Under the pieces are notes generated by a model. The model did not search any database. It was not told the DNA's origin and saw only the letters and a program-made list of their open reading frames with translations. From Bacteroidota bacterium (GTDB taxonomy: Bacteria; Bacteroidota; Bacteroidia; Flavobacteriales; Flavobacteriaceae), in assembly GCA_021793135.1 (NCBI GenBank), contig JAJYTI010000002.1:1-32701 (forward strand): a stretch of 32,701 bases of DNA. Direction: 5' to 3'. The position numbers and the translations under genes are program-made. Below, piece by piece: positions 25,881 to 32,701 of the stretch (its first letter is position 1; the number at the start of each line of letters is the position of its first letter).

Positions 25881-27260
25881 TTATAAATTATTAAATAAAT
25901 AGTCGAAATTGTTAATCAATTCAGATTCTACAGCAATTAAAGACCAATAATTATAAGCAGTTGTAATATGTTTATTTTCAGCTTGTTCTAATAGTTGCTG
26001 TATTTGTAATAACGTACTTAAATCCATCAACCCACTTTCATATCTGGCAAAATACATGGAATAAGCCTGCTCTGCTTGTTCTAATGCTTGTTTCGTTTTC
26101 TGTACCTCAACATATTGATGGCTAATTTTGTTTTGAATTGCAGAAAGTTGCGCTTCTAATGATTGTTGATGTTTATTATAAAATAAACCTACACTTTCCG
26201 CTTCTTTCATCTGACTTTCCCCTCGTTTATTTTGTGTAAATACATCCGTAAAATTCCAAGTAATGCCAATTCCAATCAATGCATTATTCGCCGAATTGGA
26301 AAAACCATCTTTCCATTTGTCTGAAACCCAACCATCCGCCCCAATACCAGTACCTCTAATAGCATATCCACCTAAAAGACTAATGGAAGGCAAAGATGCT
26401 TTTTTTTGAGATTTGCCACTATATTGTAAATACTCTTGAGTATATCTTACAACTTCTAAACTTGGATGACTCTGCATCTGCTCTTCTCTGTTCTCTTTTA
26501 AAGTTTGTGTAGGATTCAAAAATGAGCTATGAACATGCAGTAAATTAAAATCCTCATTTCCATACAACTCTCTTAACCGAATCCAAGCTGCATTTTTTTC
26601 TCCTTTCCATTTCTCGTTCTCCCCTAAAGCTTGTTGATAAGAAGAAGACGCCAAGAGACTATCAGCATGGCTTTTTATTCCAGCTCGAGACAGACTTGCC
26701 GTGATATGAGTAAGTTTCTTTAGTCTTTCTACATTTTTCATATTAGATTCTAATTGAGATTCACTGTACAATACACTTATATAACGGAGTACAACTTCTT
26801 TTTTTAGCTCTAACCTATAAGCCTCTTTTTCAAAATTGATCTTTTGAGTATTCGATTGGGCAGCTTTGGCTTTATTTTTCATTTTACCAAAAGAAAACAA
26901 CTCCCACTCTATTGTAGCTGAAGCATAAGTGTTTGGGGAAAACGAAGCTCCAGTTAATTGGTCAGATCCACTCACATTGAACAGACCCGCTTGTGGAAAA
27001 AATGCACCCATGGTACTTTCATAGGTTGCATAAGTATTTTGGGCTTGACCTTTAATTTGAGGAAGTCGCTCCCCTACTATCGCTTTTTCATTTAATTTGG
27101 CTGCCTCAATACGAACTTCTTTAGAGGCGAGTCCAGGATAGTCTTTTTTAACCTTATTCCATATATCAGGGAGCCGATCATGGGTTCCCTGAGAGAAACT
27201 AAAAATCGGAACGGTAAACAAAAATCCAAATAAGATGATTTTTCTTACTATTTTCACCAT
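25881..27260 (-). CDS. TolC-family outer-membrane channel of the RND system
   Basis: 459 residues. A signal peptide ends about residue 24 (IFSFSQ). The remainder is long amphipathic helices with two internally similar halves, as in TolC/OprM: helices rich in Ala, Gln, Lys and Glu (KIRPEA-type KEVRIEAAKLNEKAIVGE, RYESGLMDLSTLLQIQQL), broken by short strands such as TYASATIEWELFSFGK and NALIGIGITWNFTDVF. There is no lipobox, so it is not a lipidated OprM type. Three such chains would form the outer-membrane tunnel. It precedes the pump by 9 nt and is transcribed with it. A 177-nt gap separates it from the lipoprotein gene upstream; no clear promoter was found in that gap. Confidence 0.93.
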   Translation of the reverse strand: MVKIVRKIILFGFLFTVPIFSFSQGTHDRLPDIWNKVKKDYPGLASKEVRIEAAKLNEKAIVGERLPQIKGQAQNTYATYESTMGAFFPQAGLFNVSGSDQLTGASFSPNTYASATIEWELFSFGKMKNKAKAAQSNTQKINFEKEAYRLELKKEVVLRYISVLYSESQLESNMKNVERLKKLTHITASLSRAGIKSHADSLLASSSYQQALGENEKWKGEKNAAWIRLRELYGNEDFNLLHVHSSFLNPTQTLKENREEQMQSHPSLEVVRYTQEYLQYSGKSQKKASLPSISLLGGYAIRGTGIGADGWVSDKWKDGFSNSANNALIGIGITWNFTDVFTQNKRGESQMKEAESVGLFYNKHQQSLEAQLSAIQNKISHQYVEVQKTKQALEQAEQAYSMYFARYESGLMDLSTLLQIQQLLEQAENKHITTAYNYWSLIAVESELINNFDYLFNNL

Positions 27261-27415
27261 AAATTAATTGTTTTATTAAATATTAATAATGTATCCTTTA
27301 AACTCAATTTTCAGCTCGTTAAATACTGCTGTTAATATTTGAGGATAAAAAACATAAGAAGGAGTTGGAAAGTTTTAGTAATAATTAAAAACATCCACTC
27401 TACCTATATAATTGA

Positions 27416-27441
27416 ATAAAAAATGCAAAAACATTTTTTAT
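27416..27441 (-). terminator. AT-only hairpin over the lipoprotein stop codon (possible attenuator)
   Basis: ATAAAAAATG (27416-27425) and CATTTTTTAT (27432-27441) can pair with a 6-nt loop. The stem has a single G-C pair, so it is weak. On the minus strand its 3' arm is U-rich. It could partly stop transcripts between the lipoprotein and TolC genes. Confidence 0.35.
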
Positions 27442-27839
27442 AGATGGTGAAGAATAAGTTTTTTAAATAAGAGATATTTGGGAATTTCGCCAAAAAAATT
27501 AGGCGTGAGATAGGTAGTTTCTACAATATTCTCATAGTCAATAGTAACTAAGAAAACATTAAAAATATTTGTTAATAACGCTACTGTAGGAACTTTATCC
27601 AATGAAATACTCCGATCCGCGATTGTTATTTCTAAATCAGAGCAGCTAAGACAAGTTTTTTGTGCATTGATAAAACTACCATTACTTGTATTATTGACCG
27701 TTTTAGTAGTGTTTGTTGGAAAATTGAATAAAGACTTGAAGCCGCGTTTAGTCGCACAAGAAGATAATAAAATAACAAACATCATGACTATCGGAAGCCA
27801 TGATCTTAAAATGGTTATATTTTTCTCTACTTTAAACAT
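27438..27839 (-). CDS. Small lipoprotein of unknown function upstream of the RND operon
   Basis: 133 residues, not recognised as a named family. The signal peptide ends in a lipobox (ILLSSC, Cys28). The mature part starts ATKRGFKS, passes a Thr/Asn/Ser-rich linker, then a CLSC pair (KTCLSCSDLE), a hydrophobic stretch (VALLTNIFNVFLVTIDY), and ends PKYLLFKKLILHHL. Small secreted proteins with Cys pairs and a final PxYLL-like stretch occur before metal-efflux operons in Bacteroidota, so a sensing or accessory role for this RND module is an inference. It is on the same strand as the efflux genes, 177 nt upstream. A full-consensus promoter sits almost against the ATG, so the message may be nearly leaderless. 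Low GC like the flanks. Confidence 0.7.
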   Translation of the reverse strand: MFKVEKNITILRSWLPIVMMFVILLSSCATKRGFKSLFNFPTNTTKTVNNTSNGSFINAQKTCLSCSDLEITIADRSISLDKVPTVALLTNIFNVFLVTIDYENIVETTYLTPNFFGEIPKYLLFKKLILHHL

Positions 27840-27846
27840 TGCTGGA

Positions 27847-27876
27847 CAAATATAATATTTTAAATGTGCTAAACAA
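27847..27876 (-). promoter_or_regulatory. Promoter of the small lipoprotein / efflux module
   Basis: On the minus strand TTG (27874-27876), 19 nt, then TATATTTG (27847-27854): a full consensus match. The -7 element ends 7 nt before the ATG, so the transcript would start within a few bases of the start codon. Confidence 0.75.
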
Positions 27877-27978
27877 GTTTCATATTAAAGAAGGAGTCTG
27901 AATTGTTATCCAAAACTTACAAGACATTTATAAAACTCCTATCTATTACAGCCACAATGAAGTCTAATCTTTAGATAA

Positions 27979-28010
27979 TTGGTTTTCTTAAATAGAAAAA
28001 AGTATATTTG
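27979..28010 (+). promoter_or_regulatory. Promoter of gcvT
   Basis: TTG (27979-27981), 21 nt, then TATATTTG (28003-28010). The ATG at 28029 is 18 nt downstream of the -7 element. This placement rules out a TTG start at 28008, which lies inside the -7 element. Confidence 0.75.
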
Positions 28011-28028
28011 CATAAAATTTTGTTAGAT

Positions 28029-29111
28029 ATGAAAGAAATAGCATTAGCCTCTATTCATAAAGAATTGGGAGCGAAAATAGTTCCGTTTGCTGGATATAAT
28101 ATGCCAGTATCTTACGAAGGTGTCAATAAAGAACATGAAACAGTGAGAAAGGGTGTTGGAGTTTTTGATGTTTCCCACATGGGAATGATATTTGTTCGTG
28201 GAGAAAAAGCTTTAGATTTTATACAAAAAACTTGCAGTAATGATGCTTCGACTTTAAGTATAGGCAAAGCACAATACACTTATTTCCCTAATGAAACTGG
28301 AGGGATAATTGATGACTTTATTTTATATAGAACAGGCGAAAAAGAGTACTTATTAGTAGTTAATGCTTCTAATATTGAGAAGGATTGGAAATGGTTAGAA
28401 AAACAAAACTCTGAAGGAGCTGAACTTGAAAATGCTTCTGATGATTATTCTATTTTTGCTATTCAAGGTCCAAAAGCTATTGAAGCTATGCAATCCATAA
28501 CAGAAGAAAATTTAGAGAACCTAAAATTTTATAATTTCACTTATAATACTTTTGGAGGAGCTAAAGACGTGTTAATCAGCGCAACAGGTTATACAGGTAG
28601 CGGTGGATTTGAAGTATATGTTAAAAACAAAGATGCTCTAAAAGTTTGGGAAGCCATTATGGAAGCTGGTAAGCCCTTTGATATTGCACCGATTGGGCTA
28701 GCAGCCAGAGATACTTTAAGGTTAGAAATGGGATACTGTTTATATGGCAATGATATTGACGAAACAACTTCGCCTTTTGAAGCTGGTTTAGGATGGATAA
28801 CAAAATTCACAAAGCCTTTTATTAATTCAGAAGAATTACAAGCTGAAAAAGAAGCTGGAGTTAAAAATAAACTTGTAGGATTTGAGCTTGTTGAGCGTGG
28901 AATTCCTAGACAAGACTATGATATTGTAGATGCAGATGGTAACAAAATTGGTCGAGTTACTAGCGGAACTATGTCGCCATCACTTGGTAAAGCGATAGGT
29001 ATGGGATATGTTCCTTTAGAATATAGCATGCCTGATTCAGAAATTTTTATCCAAGTTAGAAAGAAACAAATTCCAGCAAAGGTGGTTAAAACACCTTTCT
29101 ATAAGCAATAG
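28029..29111 (+). CDS. gcvT: Aminomethyltransferase (glycine cleavage system T protein)
   Basis: 360 residues, normal GcvT length. T protein moves the aminomethyl group's methylene from the lipoylated H protein to tetrahydrofolate, releasing ammonia. It has VPFAGYNMPVSYEG (18-31), FDVSHMG (46-52), the folate-site GGIIDDFILYR (91-101, with Asp95/Asp96), GYTGSGGFEVY and ARDTLRLEMGYCLYG, followed by a C-terminal barrel domain (VGFELVERGIPR, GRVTSGTMSPSLGKAIGMGYV). I start at the ATG at 28029 instead of the upstream TTG, because MKEIALASIHKELGAK is the usual N terminus and the TTG lies in the promoter. Other gcv genes are not adjacent, a common arrangement in this group. It is a lone gene between its promoter and a strong terminator. 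Confidence 0.97.
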   Translation: MKEIALASIHKELGAKIVPFAGYNMPVSYEGVNKEHETVRKGVGVFDVSHMGMIFVRGEKALDFIQKTCSNDASTLSIGKAQYTYFPNETGGIIDDFILYRTGEKEYLLVVNASNIEKDWKWLEKQNSEGAELENASDDYSIFAIQGPKAIEAMQSITEENLENLKFYNFTYNTFGGAKDVLISATGYTGSGGFEVYVKNKDALKVWEAIMEAGKPFDIAPIGLAARDTLRLEMGYCLYGNDIDETTSPFEAGLGWITKFTKPFINSEELQAEKEAGVKNKLVGFELVERGIPRQDYDIVDADGNKIGRVTSGTMSPSLGKAIGMGYVPLEYSMPDSEIFIQVRKKQIPAKVVKTPFYKQ

Positions 29112-29128
29112 GTAAGAGATAATTATAA

Positions 29129-29163
29129 AAAATTCCCTTTAGACTTTATCTAAAGGGAATTTT
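29129..29163. terminator. Bidirectional terminator between gcvT and kdsB
   Basis: AAAATTCCCTTTAGA (29129-29143) and its exact complement (29149-29163) around a 5-nt loop, flanked by A-rich and T-rich sequence. It lies between the convergent gcvT and kdsB genes. Confidence 0.92.
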
Positions 29164-29189
29164 ATTTTATAACTATTTTGAGATAGATA

Positions 29190-29930
29190 TTATGCTTTAT
29201 TTTCTTGCATATATTTAATTGCTTTTTCTAAATCTTCGGGGCTGTCAATACCAATAGTCTCCTCATTATTAATTGCTAGCTCAATTGTTTTACCATACTC
29301 TAAAAATCGGATGCATTCTATTTTTTCAGTTGCTTCTAATCCGCACATTTCCCAATTAGCAAAATCTAATAATGCTTGCTTTCTAAAAGCATAAATGCCT
29401 ATATGTCTATAAACTGGATGATTTATAGAAGTATCTCTTACATATGGAATGGGTGAGCGTGAGAAATACAATGCTTGATTTTTGTTATTTACTACTACTT
29501 TTACAACATTAGGATTTTGAATGTCGTCTAGATTTTTTACTTCACTCATTAAAGAACCTAAATCTATTTTCTTCTCTGAATCTCTATGAAATATATCTAA
29601 TAATTTTTCAAGCCCCGCTCTTTTTGTAAATGGCTCATCACCTTGTACATTTACTACAATGTCCACGTCCATATTTGCTACTGCTTCGGCGATCCTATCG
29701 CTCCCCGATTCGTGCTCAGCTACGCTTCGTATAGCTTTGCCTCCATATTCGATAATAGTGTTGTATATAATATCACTATCTGTAACTACATAAACTTCAT
29801 CAAATAAATTTGTTTTTTTTGTAGCTTCATAAGTTCGGATGATTACTGGTTTTCCACACAAATCTTTCATTAATTTACCAGGAAATCTGGAAGCAGCGTA
29901 GCGTGCGGGAATCATTGCAATAACTTTCAT
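29190..29930 (-). CDS. kdsB: 3-deoxy-manno-octulosonate cytidylyltransferase (CMP-KDO synthetase)
   Basis: 246 residues, standard KdsB size. The enzyme activates KDO with CTP to CMP-KDO for lipid A-core assembly in the cytoplasm. The nucleotide-binding N terminus reads IPARYAASRFPGK (7-19); SGSDRIAEA (75-83), VNVQGDEP (93-100), YFSRSPIPYVRD and HIGIYAFRK follow in family order. QGDEP holds the metal-binding Asp. It lies 68 nt downstream of the helicase gene on the same strand, with no terminator between them, so co-transcription is possible; the functions seem unrelated. A weak -7-like TTTATTTG at 29955-29962 may give it its own start. It converges on gcvT. Confidence 0.97.
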   Translation of the reverse strand: MKVIAMIPARYAASRFPGKLMKDLCGKPVIIRTYEATKKTNLFDEVYVVTDSDIIYNTIIEYGGKAIRSVAEHESGSDRIAEAVANMDVDIVVNVQGDEPFTKRAGLEKLLDIFHRDSEKKIDLGSLMSEVKNLDDIQNPNVVKVVVNNKNQALYFSRSPIPYVRDTSINHPVYRHIGIYAFRKQALLDFANWEMCGLEATEKIECIRFLEYGKTIELAINNEETIGIDSPEDLEKAIKYMQENKA

Positions 29931-29998
29931 ATAAAATTATTTTGGGTAAAAATACAAATAAAATCAATGTCAATAAGTAGATGTCATTCTATACAATT

Positions 29999-31429
29999 CT
30001 AGAATTCATCTTCAAAAAAATCTTGTGTAAAGCCTATTAAATATAGTTTTCTTTGCGCTCGTGTTATAGCTGTATATAACCAGCGTAAATATTCTTTACT
30101 TACGCCATCTGGTAAATAAGGTTGTTCTACAAAAACAGTATCCCATTGTCCACCTTGTGATTTATGACAAGTGATAGCATAAGAGAACTTCACTTGTAAA
30201 GCGTTAAAATATGGGTTTTTTCTAACGGATTGGTATTTCTTATAATTAGAAGTCAAGTCGGTATAATCAGCCATAACTTCTTGATATAATCTATTGCTTT
30301 CCTCATAGGTTAATGAGGGGGATTCTGAGGTTAATGTATCTAAAAAGATCACCGTTTCAAAAGGTGCCATTTTTGGATAATCGATCATTCTTACTTCTAC
30401 TTCGGCAAAACGGAAACTATATATTTCCTTCATTTTTTTGATCCGAAGAATTTCTATTATATCACCATTAGCAATAAATCCAGCATCGGAATTGGGTTTA
30501 ATCCAAAAGTAATTGTTCTTAACTACCATAAGGTTGTCTCCGGCAGCAATTTCATTCTCTTGATGTAATATTCTACTTCTAATATTCTGATTATACAAAT
30601 TCGCTCTTTTGTTAGATCGTACAATGAACACACTATCTTGATTGCCATTGTCGGCATAACTTTGTTGAATAGCATCCATTAATTCATGGCCATCTTGTGG
30701 ACGAATTACGTCGGGCATGCCAGAACAAGAAAGTTTCATAGCATCGTAAAATCCATCTTGAATTCTATTTCTTATCTCGGTAGCATTTACTAGTATTCCA
30801 CTATCCAGCTGTTGACGAACTACTTCATTCAATTCGATTTCTATAATGTTTTTATCAAAATAGGTTTCAAGTGTATGGCTATCCAGTGCAGGACTTATAT
30901 CCAATTTAACAGGCGGTAGCTGCGCACTATCCCCAATTAATATGAGTTTGCAATTAATTCCACCATCTATATAAGTAATAAGATCATCTAATAGCGAGCT
31001 AGTATTAAACATTTGCCCAGATGTATCTCTATCAGGAATCATAGAAGCTTCATCTACTATGAAAATTGTATTTTTGCTTTTATTCTTTTGAAGAGTGAAG
31101 TTTACTTTACCTCCTTTTTCTTTTTTGGGATGGTAGATACGTCGATGTATCGTAGAAGCTTCTCTTCCAGAATAATTACTTATTACTTTTGCTGCACGTC
31201 CAGTAGGTGCTAGTAATGCAGACGATTTATATATTTTCCATAAATTTTTTACTAGTGTGCCAATAATCGTAGTTTTACCTGTTCCTGCATATCCTTTGAG
31301 TAAAAATATACTATTGTTAGCATCGTCCATTACAAAGCCTGTAAGTTGCTTTAATGCTTTTTCTTGGTTGATTGTGGCGGTATGGGGAAAATCTTGTAGA
31401 AGTAAATTGTAAAATTCTGCTTTAGTCAT
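29999..31429 (-). CDS. Superfamily 1 DNA helicase, RecD2-like (AAA family ATPase)
   Basis: 476 residues. SF1 helicase motifs in order: Walker A GYAGTGKTT (46-54), Ia APTGRAAKV (74-82), II IVDEASM (124-130), III GDSAQLPP (166-173), then near the C terminus YAITCHKSQGGQWDTV and VI YTAITRAQRKLYLIG. It matches the RecD/RecD2/Dda group, 5'-3' helicases in repair or replication, but lacks the long N-terminal region of full RecD2, so it is the short single-unit form common in Bacteroidota. The frame extends to an ATG at 31463-31465, but a consensus -7 element (31453-31460) lies downstream of that ATG. I therefore choose the Met at 31427-31429, which also gives the typical MTKAEFYNLL start. Confidence 0.9.
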   Translation of the reverse strand: MTKAEFYNLLLQDFPHTATINQEKALKQLTGFVMDDANNSIFLLKGYAGTGKTTIIGTLVKNLWKIYKSSALLAPTGRAAKVISNYSGREASTIHRRIYHPKKEKGGKVNFTLQKNKSKNTIFIVDEASMIPDRDTSGQMFNTSSLLDDLITYIDGGINCKLILIGDSAQLPPVKLDISPALDSHTLETYFDKNIIEIELNEVVRQQLDSGILVNATEIRNRIQDGFYDAMKLSCSGMPDVIRPQDGHELMDAIQQSYADNGNQDSVFIVRSNKRANLYNQNIRSRILHQENEIAAGDNLMVVKNNYFWIKPNSDAGFIANGDIIEILRIKKMKEIYSFRFAEVEVRMIDYPKMAPFETVIFLDTLTSESPSLTYEESNRLYQEVMADYTDLTSNYKKYQSVRKNPYFNALQVKFSYAITCHKSQGGQWDTVFVEQPYLPDGVSKEYLRWLYTAITRAQRKLYLIGFTQDFFEDEF

Positions 31430-31452
31430 TATTTTTACTAAATTAGTAAACT

Positions 31453-31460
31453 CAAAGATA
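31453..31460 (-). promoter_or_regulatory. -7 element for the helicase gene
   Basis: On the minus strand TATCTTTG fits TAnnTTTG, 23 nt before the chosen ATG. No good -33 element is at the right distance. Confidence 0.45.
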
Positions 31461-31506
31461 GACATGTTTTTTTGGCATTTAGACTTTAACCAATAAAAAA
31501 ATATTG

Positions 31507-31514
31507 TAGATTTG
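31507..31514 (+). promoter_or_regulatory. -7 element for the pilin-like gene
   Basis: TAGATTTG fits TAnnTTTG, 43 nt before the ATG at 31558. At 19 nt upstream is TTTA (31485-31488), a poor -33 element. It is back-to-back with the helicase promoter. Confidence 0.5.
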
Positions 31515-31557
31515 CGAATATTGATTTTTTTAGAAAATACCTTAAACTATAATTATA

Positions 31558-32232
31558 ATGAGAATTGTCACACGAATAGTACTATGGGCAGTAATTGTTT
31601 TCTTAGGTTGGAAACTTGTAAAAGCCATCAATGGCCCAGTAGAGTTTAACAAAGTTAAAGAAGCTCGATACGCCAAAGTAATTGAGAAATTAAAAGATAT
31701 CCAATCTGCGCAACTTGCCTATCAAACACTAAATGGTAAGTTTACAGATTCGTATGATACTTTAATTCATTTTATCGAAACTGCTGAATTTGCTATAACG
31801 ACTAGTAGAGATACTAGCTATCCTGATAGAGAAACAAACATTGCATTCGGATTAGATCCAGAGGACGGTGGATACTATAAGGAAGATATTATTATTGACA
31901 CTATTGGGTTTAGAACAGTAAAAGACTCATTATTTAAGAACAGTAATCGTTATACCAAAATGATGGAAATCCCTATCAAAGACGTAAACGATAAAATTGA
32001 GCTTCGTGCAGGTCACATTGAGCGTAAAGGAAGTCAATATGCGGTATTCGAAGCACGTGTTGCTAAAGATTTAATCTTAAAAGATCAAGACCAAAACTTG
32101 GTAGCTCAAGAAAAGAACACACAATCTGTAGATGGTGTTAATGGACCATATATTCAAGTAGGTGATATGGAAAACATCAACACTAGTGGAAATTGGCCGA
32201 AATTCTATGATTCAAATAAAGAAAATAAGTAA
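31558..32232 (+). CDS. Membrane-anchored protein with pilin-like N-terminal half, unknown function
   Basis: 224 residues, not assigned to a named family. Residues about 4-24 (VTRIVLWAVIVFLGWKLVKAI) form one membrane span or uncleaved signal anchor. The next part (FNKVKEARYAKVIEKLKDI, then AQLAYQTLNGKFTDSYDTLI, about 52-71) resembles the helix and GxY/F turn of type II secretion pseudopilins and major pilins, where AxxxYxxxxGxY is common. There is no prepilin peptidase site (G/F-T-L-x-E) ahead of the hydrophobic segment, so it is not a classical pilin. The C-terminal half is polar and probably extracytoplasmic. It overlaps the DUF3822 gene by 26 bases and must be co-transcribed with it. The pilin likeness is my reading of the pattern, not an established homology. 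Confidence 0.8.
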   Translation: MRIVTRIVLWAVIVFLGWKLVKAINGPVEFNKVKEARYAKVIEKLKDIQSAQLAYQTLNGKFTDSYDTLIHFIETAEFAITTSRDTSYPDRETNIAFGLDPEDGGYYKEDIIIDTIGFRTVKDSLFKNSNRYTKMMEIPIKDVNDKIELRAGHIERKGSQYAVFEARVAKDLILKDQDQNLVAQEKNTQSVDGVNGPYIQVGDMENINTSGNWPKFYDSNKENK

Positions 32233-32701
32233 TATAAATAGTGAATCAAATAAATGTAAAAGACTGTCCGTTCAAATATCTTTGACCGGACTTTCTTTTT
32301 TAATATCCTGTGCAAATACCAATCGTATTGAATGGAAAGCACGGGAACGCTGGCTTTATTCGCTAGCTAGTCCAGAAGAACTTCTAGAAAGGACTATTAG
32401 AGTTTTAGAGAATTCTACTCTAGATTTAAAACAAATAGACGAAGTTAAACTCTATTACCATACCCCACTCTATACATTAGTGCCTCGCAAAATATGGAGT
32501 AATACGAATCCATCGGCATATCTTCAATATACTTTAAAAACATTGCCAAATGACTTTGTTGCAAATGAATCTATTTTAAATGATAGCATAAAGTTAGTGT
32601 ATATTCCATTTGTAAATCTAAATAACTACTTCTTTGAAAAATTTGGAAGTTTCCATTATTACCATGCATTGGGCCCTTGGATAGAATACTGCTCAGAAAT
32701 A
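32207..32701 (+). CDS. DUF3822-family protein (3' end cut by window edge)
   Basis: 165 residues are visible and the gene runs off the right edge. The ATG at 32207 lies inside the preceding gene (26-nt overlap, different frame), giving MIQIKKISNINSESNK, then RLSVQISLTGLSFLIS, the typical beginning of DUF3822 proteins: two strands like the first strands of an actin/HSP70-type ATPase fold. WKARERWLYSLASPEELLERTI and LYYHTPLYTLVPRKIW are further family-like parts. From memory, a structural-genomics member from Bacteroides has an actin-like fold. The family's role is unknown. In flavobacteria the next gene is often rsmD (16S rRNA methyltransferase); this cannot be checked here. Confidence 0.85.
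   Translation, partial: MIQIKKISNINSESNKCKRLSVQISLTGLSFLISCANTNRIEWKARERWLYSLASPEELLERTIRVLENSTLDLKQIDEVKLYYHTPLYTLVPRKIWSNTNPSAYLQYTLKTLPNDFVANESILNDSIKLVYIPFVNLNNYFFEKFGSFHYYHALGPWIEYCSEI

Overview
The window looks like chromosomal DNA of a member of the Bacteroidota, most likely family Flavobacteriaceae. The evidence is low GC, two SusC/SusD pairs, a fused E1 alpha/beta 2-oxoacid dehydrogenase, an Smr-less MutS2, a DUF3822 gene, almost no Shine-Dalgarno sites, and several matches to the Bacteroidota promoter (TTG, about 19 nt, TAnnTTTG). I saw no rRNA, tRNA, CRISPR array, insertion sequence or phage gene.

Layout. 1-5717: a partial universal stress protein (-), a short hibernation factor (+), an RlmI-type rRNA methyltransferase (-), a coupled lipocalin/OmpA lipoprotein pair (-) and the fused dehydrogenase (-). 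5843-8014: a three-gene + strand run (2OG-Fe(II)/IPNS-type oxygenase, SUI1/eIF1-like factor, nucleoside phosphorylase) closed by a strong terminator. 8260-11041: a putative 34-residue membrane peptide, then mutS2 overlapping a DCC-family thiol oxidoreductase gene. 11106-20542: two susC-susD operons in tandem on the minus strand, each with its own promoter, and no enzymes or regulators nearby. 21013-21504: a small outer-membrane beta-barrel. 21591-27839: a minus-strand efflux module (small lipoprotein, TolC-type channel, RND pump, lipoprotein adaptor). 28029-29111: gcvT. 29190-31429: kdsB and a RecD2/UvrD-like helicase (-). 31558-end: a membrane-anchored, pilin-like protein overlapped by DUF3822, which runs off the window.

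Much of the content is envelope biology (two TonB-dependent uptake systems, RND efflux, OmpA-type lipoprotein, CMP-KDO synthesis for LPS) mixed with housekeeping genes for translation and metabolism. Operons are usually separated by perfect inverted repeats acting as terminators, several of them bidirectional between convergent genes. The least explained parts are the pilin-like/DUF3822 pair, the oxygenase/SUI1/phosphorylase operon, the lipoprotein heading the RND module, and the 34-residue peptide.
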